Shown here piece after piece: positions 55,028-60,000 of a stretch of 60,000 nt of DNA (positions within the stretch are counted from its first letter, which is position 1; each line of letters opens with the position of its first letter). The stretch is from Bugula neritina (taxonomy: Eukaryota > Bryozoa > Gymnolaemata > Cheilostomatida > Bugulidae). The DNA is taken from contig OZ037767.1 of the NCBI GenBank assembly GCA_964035545.1, forward strand, positions 7,494,207-7,554,206, in the 5' to 3' direction. A program made the position numbers and the translations under genes. Under the pieces are notes generated by a model. That model was given only the letters and a program-made list of their open reading frames with translations, did not search any database and was not told the DNA's origin.

Positions 55028-55430
55028 GCACATACAGCTGCTGTATTACATACTGGTGCTTTAACCTTGCCAGTGTAAATTTTCTTGTAGAATCCTAATC
55101 TTCTTGTGACCTAATACCTTGTGTCGTAAAAAGTAGCAATAGTTTTGTGACATCCAACTGTGAAATGAAATGTCAGATTTCTAACCTGCAAACCAGTAGT
55201 GTGCTACCCATTACATTTCAGGAGCTGCATATAGCATGTAGTCACTTTAAACTTGCCAGTGTGAGTTTTCTGGTAAAATCTCAATCTACTTGTAACTTAA
55301 TATCCTGTGTCATAAAAAGTAGCAAATGTTTTGTGACATTCAACTGTAAAAGAGCTGTCTCACCAGGCATAGAATCTCAGATCTCTAATCTGCATACAAG
55401 TAGTGCTATCCATTACATTATGGGAACTAC
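55028..55430 (-). mobile_element. Tandem tRNA-Arg-like SINE pair
   Basis: Two diverged copies with a 186-bp period (the CTTGCCAGTGT landmark at 55066 and 55252) lie head to tail. On the minus strand each head resembles a tRNA-Arg: TGTAATGGATAGCACTACTT then TGCAGATTAGAGATCTGA in the second copy, and TGTAATGGGTAGCACACTAC in the first. Each is followed by a shared body. The B-boxes are eroded. This is a different family from the GGAGCAGC-headed SINEs. Confidence 0.5.
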
Positions 55431-55539
55431 TGAGGAATCTTCCTCCACATTTTACACAGTTGTCCAGAAATTCACTGGCTTTCCTACTGCTTTGTCGGTT
55501 GTTGGGCTCCACCAGCCCCTTCAATCCTGTAGAAGTAAT

Positions 55540-55625
55540 TCTACACCACACAGGCCCAAAGTGGCTTGTGAAATAATTACCTCCATTGGGAATCGAACCC
55601 CGCACTAATGAAACGTTGTTTGATG
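55540..55625 (-). mobile_element. tRNA-like B-box fragment
   Basis: On the minus strand AGTGCGGGGTTCGATTCCCA is a strong tRNA B-box and T-arm. No matching A-box or acceptor stem was found at the right distance, so it looks like a truncated tRNA-derived element and not a functional tRNA gene. Confidence 0.4.
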
Positions 55626-55700
55626 TATCTGCATAAAAGCTAAAAAATATCTAAGTATTGTGACATGAATCTGGCTCTGAGTAAAATTTTGTTAAAAAAA

Positions 55701-55761
55701 GCATGTTAGTGGTATGTTAGTAGCATGTCAAAAACATGCTACTAACATACCACTAACATGC
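55701..55761. repeat. Perfect 28-bp-arm hairpin
   Basis: Positions 55701-55728 and 55734-55761 are exact reverse complements, separated by the 5-nt loop CAAAA. The right arm contains CTACTAACATACCACTAACA and runs directly into the TACTAAC array. Confidence 0.95.
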
Positions 55762-56015
55762 AACTAACATACTACTAATTACTACTAATTACTACTAATT
55801 ACTACTAACTGACTACTAATTACTACTAACTGACTACTAACTGACTACTAACTCACTACTAACTCACTACTAACTCACTACTAACTCACTACTAACTCAC
55901 TACTAACTCACTACTAACTTGCTACTAACCTGCTTTGTTAATTGTTCTACTAAATTGCTACTAACTTACTACCTACTAATTTCTCACTAACTCGCTATTA
56001 ACTTCCTGCTACCTT
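55762..56015. repeat. TACTAAC-type tandem array
   Basis: Units of 8-11 bp such as ACTACTAATT and ACTCACTACTAA repeat from the hairpin to about 56015. A related cluster (CTACTAAACA, TCTACTAACC) occurs at 57440-57540. Confidence 0.9.
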
Positions 56016-56453
56016 GTTAACATAATTATTTCACTTATTTACTAAATCACTTAAGTTGCAGTAATGGATAAATTTGAATAAAGTGTTCGACGATCTATAA
56101 AAATTAGTTTGGGGTACAAGTTGAAAAATTTCATGAAATTTTTAATAATTTTGCAAGTTGTTTTTCTCTAGAAACAGGATTATTTACATTTCTCCATCAC
56201 TGCATCTAAATTTTAACTTACTATTGACTTATTGATAATGTTATTTACGCTTTTACTAATATGTTACTATCTTTTAGCTGTTATTTACTAACCTGCATTA
56301 ATTGTTCATCAGCTTGCTACTAACACAAAACTACTTTTGCTTCAACTATCGCAAACTTCCTACTAACTTACAACTACTTTTTAACCAATTTGCAATATGC
56401 TTACCACTAACCTGCTTTTCAAATACGATTAGATGATACTAACACACTACTAG

Positions 56454-57015
56454 ACTGCACTGCACTGCACTGCACTGCACTGCACTGCACTGCACTGCAC
56501 TGCACTGCACTGCACTGCACTGCACTGCACTGCACTGCACTGCACTGCACTGCACTGCACTGCACTGCACTGCACTGCACTGCACTGCACTGCACTGCAC
56601 TGCACTGCACTGCACTGCACTGCACTGCACTGCACTGCACTGCACTGCACTGCACTGCACTGCACTGCACTGCACTGCACTGCACTGCACTGCACTGCAC
56701 TGCACTGCACTGCACTGCACTGCACTGCACTGCACTGCACTGCACTGCACTGCACTGCACTGCACTGCACTGCACTGCACTGCACTGCACTGCACTGCAC
56801 TGCACTGCACTGCACTGCACTGCACTGCACTGCACTGCACTGCACTGCACTGCACTGCACTGCACTGCACTGCACTGCACTGCACTGCACTGCACTGCAC
56901 TGCACTGCACTGCACTGCACTGCACTGCACTGCACTGCACTGCACTGCACTGCACTGCACTGCACTGCACTGCACTGCACTGCACTGCACTGCACTGCAC
57001 TGCACTGCACTGCAC
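56454..57015. repeat. (TGCAC)n pentamer microsatellite, about 112 copies
   Basis: A perfect uninterrupted ACTGC/TGCAC pentamer array of about 560 bp. All three antisense frames stay open because five is coprime to three and the unit contains no stop. The resulting Cys-Ser-Ala-Val-Gln frames are artefacts. Confidence 0.97.
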
Positions 57016-57099
57016 TATACACTACTATACTAACACTACATTACTATACTAACACTACTATACTGTACTAACACACTACTAGAATATACTAACAGACAA

Positions 57100-57912
57100 G
57101 TAATAAGCTACTAATTCTGCAATGACGCTAAAAAACACTCTACAAATACTGTACAAACACTCGGTAACTTTCATTCAGGTGCAGTAGTGGATAAATTATA
57201 ATAGCCAAATTATTCGAGCTTTTTAATAAAGTTTGGTTTGACTGCAGGCTAAAATTCTGATAAGAACCTAACTTATTTTGCTAAATTTCCAATCTATGTA
57301 AAAGACAAGCTATTCTCAATTTTTCCATTACTGCAAATAATTCTTCAGCTCACTGTTCAGGTTTTACTGATCCGCTCTTTATTGTCATGCTTTACTAACG
57401 CTGCTTGCACCACTAACAGTAGTAAGGCACTAATTCAGCTAACAAACTACTAAGACTCTACTAAACTCTACTAAATTCTACTAAACACTACTAAACACTA
57501 CTAAACACTACTAACCTTCTACTAACCCTCTACTAACCTGCAAATATGTTAAAAACATTAGCACCAGCGCACTACATAGGGTGTTTTTAGATCTCCCATG
57601 CAAGCAATAGCAAACTGATTATTTATGAGTGCATATAATGCACTAATGCAGCAATCAAATGCAGTAGATAGGCAAAAATAGCCTTAACTTGCTTCTATAA
57701 ATAACCTGGGATTAATAATCCATTCATCCACTATTGCCAGCAATATTTTCCTACTTGGAAGTATTTTGCTGTAAGATAGTAGTGAACTCTGAGTAACTGC
57801 TCTTTTAAATATGGGCACTTAATTTTTAAGAGCTATGCCTTTGTGCATTGTCTCAAATGCATATCTTATATGATGCAGGCATACGTTAGCTAACTGTAGC
57901 TTATGCATCACT
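57100..57912. other. Spacer between the pentamer and the 27-bp array
   Basis: This is AT-rich sequence with a short CTACTAAACACTA cluster at 57440-57540. No gene or transposon signature was recognised. Confidence 0.5.
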
Positions 57913-58826
57913 CTAACATGAGACTATGCATGCAATATACTAGCATGGGACTATGCATGCAGTACACTAGCATGGGACTATGCATGCAGTACACTAACAT
58001 GTGGCTATGCATGTAATACACTAGCATGGGGCTATGCATGTAATACACTAACATGGGACTATGCATGCAGTACACTAGCATGGGGCTATGCATGCAGTAC
58101 CCTAGCATGGGACTATGCATGCAGTACACTAGCATGGGGCTATGCATGTAATACACTAACATGAGACTATGCATGCAGTACACTAACATGTGGCTATGCA
58201 TGTAATACACTAGCATGGGGCTATGCATGTAATACACTAGCATGAGACTATGCATGTAATACACTAACATGAGGCTATGCATGCAGTACACTAACATGAG
58301 ACTATGCATGTAATACACTAGCATGGGGCTATGCATGTAGTACCCTAACATGGGGCTATGCATGCAGTACACTAACATGGGACTATGCATGCAGTACACT
58401 AGCATGGGGCTATGCATGTAGTACCCTAGCATGGGGCTATGCATGCAGTACCCTAGCATGAGGCTATGCATGCAATATACTAACATGTGGCTATGCATGC
58501 AGTACACTAACATGAGACTATGCATGTAATACACTAACATGGGGCTATGCATGCAGTACACTAGCATGAGACTATGCATGTAATACACTAGCATGAAGCT
58601 ATGCATGCAGTACACTAGCATGAGAATATGCATGTAATACACTAGCATGAAGCTATGCATGCAGTACACTAACATGAGACTATGCATGCAGTACACTAGC
58701 ATGGGACTATGCATGCAGTACACTAGCATGAGGCTATGCATGCAGTACACTAGCATGAGACTATGCATGTAATACACTAGCATGGGGCTATGCATGTAAT
58801 ACACTAGCATGGGCCTATGCATGTAA
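57913..58826. repeat. 27-bp minisatellite, about 34 copies
   Basis: Units start with CTATGCATG(C/T)A, continue (G/A)TA(C/A)AC(T)A(G/A)CATG and end GGGA, GGGG or GAGA. Each contains the palindromic TGCATGCA or GCATGT core. Because 27 is a multiple of three, a 312-codon antisense frame (repeating MHSPMLVYC) stays open. There is no initiation context, splice site or family support, so no protein is called. Confidence 0.93.
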
Positions 58827-58827
58827 G

Positions 58828-59020
58828 TTTCTCTCATCACCACCATATCTCTGTGGTAGAGCCTGGTGGTGATGGGTCTATAAATCGGGACAAGAACCTG
58901 TTTCTAAGTGGCACAGGAGCAATTATGACTGATCGCCATCCCTAACATCGCCGCCTGTCTATGGACTCGAACCACTGACATGGTATTTTATTGGGCCAGT
59001 GCTCTAGCCACTTGAGCACA
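58828..59020 (-). mobile_element. SINE, copy 5, with a different tRNA head
   Basis: On the minus strand the head reads GTGCTCAAGTGGCTAGAGCA, with B-box GTGGTTCGAGTCC, unlike the GGAGCAGC head of the other copies. The body (GATGTTAGGGATGGCGATCA, then GTCATAATTGCTCCTGTGCC) and the tail with CCACAGAGATATGGTGGTGA are the shared family sequence. Confidence 0.75.
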
Positions 59021-59275
59021 AATATTGCTTGCATTCAAAAACATAAAAATTTAAAATAAAAGCATTGAGATCTAAAAACACCCTAATGGTTAGGTCACTG
59101 TCAATCTACAATTTAGTCTCTTCCTGCACATAGAGGGAAATTAAGGGCATATTTTGCTGCGAAAAGTGAAGATAGTGTGCCTTCACTATCACACACTGCC
59201 TATATATGCAGCAAAGGCAGCAAACTTTGCAAAAAGTTTTGGCCCCACTATATGGCACAGGGCTAGAAAATGCCT

Positions 59276-59440
59276 GCCATTTTCTTTGAGGATTCCCCTT
59301 CCTCCAAACACCAGGGGCCATTTCCTTTGGGGATTTTCCCTCCTCCAAACACCAGGGGCCATTTCCTTTGGGGATTTTCCCTCTTCCCTACACCAGGGGC
59401 CATTTTCATTTGGGATTTCCTCCTCCTCCCAACATCAGTG
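59276..59440. repeat. 41-bp tandem repeat with kB-like motifs
   Basis: About four units with a 41-bp period (CCAGGGGCC at 59311, 59352 and 59393). Each carries a G-rich/C-rich box: GAGGATTCCCC, GGGGATTTTCCC twice, and TGGGATTTCC. Three of these fit the NF-kB consensus GGGRNNYYCC. No adjacent gene was identified, so a regulatory role is unsupported. Confidence 0.75.
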
Positions 59441-60000
59441 TGCTATTTTGCATGCCATTTTTGGAGCTGAAAGGTATACAAGGACAATTTTTAATTTCTA
59501 TGCCAATTAAAGTTACTATTTTGTTTCGGAAAACTCCTCAAGTTTTCCACTTTTCTTTTTTGTAAATTAAACAACAAACGCAATACCCACCCAAAACAGA
59601 TTTGTCAATACTTTATTTACATTTACCAACACTTATGTTTCTAAAACTTGGGGTAGGGTAGGGTAGAGGAAAATTACTCCAATTGTTATAATTATTTTAA
59701 GCCAACTCAGCTACTACAACTACTAAAGCCTGTATTACTTGTTCAAGAACACAATTTAATCCTTCTATTATTTTTCCTCCATTATCAAACATGTGACTTT
59801 GATGTGTTGCTCAATTGCCAAAATTTCAATTTTTTTTCACATATGTTGTGTTATGCAACTTATGTATGTATATATGTTATGTATTGTTTATAAAAAAAAA
59901 CTCTGCTTATGCAGACCAAAAAAATTGTTTGTTGTGTTGTTTGAATAAAATAAAGTGCTTTATTCCAAAGCCTAAACCCATTGTGTAATGCTGAAGAAAC
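59441..60000. other. Intergenic, no gene seen
   Basis: AT-rich sequence with a short GGGTAGGGTAGGGTAG run near 59650. The complement of this run resembles the TACCCTACCC motif found in the duplicated block at 52950 and 53150. AATAAA occurs near 59945. Nothing else was recognised. Confidence 0.45.

Noticed and set aside
55560-55625. Functional tRNA gene on the minus strand
   Set aside because: Only the T-arm/B-box is convincing; no A-box or pairing acceptor stem lies at the right distance.
56419-57022. Three long antisense Cys-Ser-Ala-Val-Gln frames
   Set aside because: All three frames of a perfect pentamer are open by construction.
57908-58846. 312-codon antisense frame of MHSPMLVYC repeats
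   Set aside because: A by-product of a 27-bp minisatellite. There are no splice sites, no unique sequence on either side and no known family.
59650-59670. GGGTAGGGTAGGG run as an interstitial telomere
   Set aside because: Only about three units with variable spacing. The animal telomere unit would be TTAGGG, and the motif also occurs in the 52950-53150 duplicated block.

Overview
The window looks like nuclear DNA from an animal: AT-rich, with intron-dense genes (GT..AG introns of about 0.1 to 7 kb), metazoan extracellular domains (reprolysin, LDLa, CUB, TSP1), Bcl-2 family genes, tRNA-derived SINEs and long microsatellites. No rRNA or clear functional tRNA gene was seen. A non-vertebrate animal is likely, and an early-branching one such as a sponge would fit, but the sequence alone does not prove the species.

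Layout. (1) 525-4959, + strand: the 3' half of WDR36/UTP21, a nucleolar SSU-processome WD40 protein, in nine phase-consistent exons. (2) 5978-10207, - strand: a complete seven-exon gene for a 294-residue secreted protein with two TSP1 repeats and an 18-nt last coding exon. (3) 11709-23934: three divergent Bcl-2-like paralogues, A and B on - and C on +. They share exon lengths and phases, and each has the intron directly after the BH2 tryptophan. None encodes a membrane anchor. (4) 25190-40461, + strand: a 21-exon gene for a 1,107-residue secreted ADAM/ADAMTS-like metalloprotease with signal peptide, propeptide, furin site, HExxHxxGxxH zinc site, ADAMTS-type cysteine-rich region, two LDLa, one CUB, a Thr/Ser repeat linker and an unrecognised C-terminus. 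(5) 41914-52789, + strand: an eight-exon gene for a very basic 765-residue protein with about 35 nine-residue KLERSPK-type repeats. Its 7-kb third intron holds a decayed Gypsy integrase and a 2.5-kb CACTCACC-type satellite. (6) 52790-60000: no gene recognised; this part is dense in repeats (SINEs, a perfect 28-bp-arm hairpin, a TACTAAC array, a 112-copy pentamer, a 27-bp minisatellite and a 41-bp repeat carrying kB-like motifs).

Mobile elements supported by structure: a hAT-type MITE with a perfect 8-bp target duplication (15237-15905), a small hairpin MITE inside WDR36, five members of one tRNA-derived SINE family, a second tRNA-Arg-like SINE in tandem, and the Gypsy fragment.

The exon models were built by hand from splice signals, reading-frame continuity and family similarity. 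Codon phase closes exactly in every complete model, which is the main internal check. The five gene groups have no obvious shared pathway. The only local functional grouping is the Bcl-2-like cluster.
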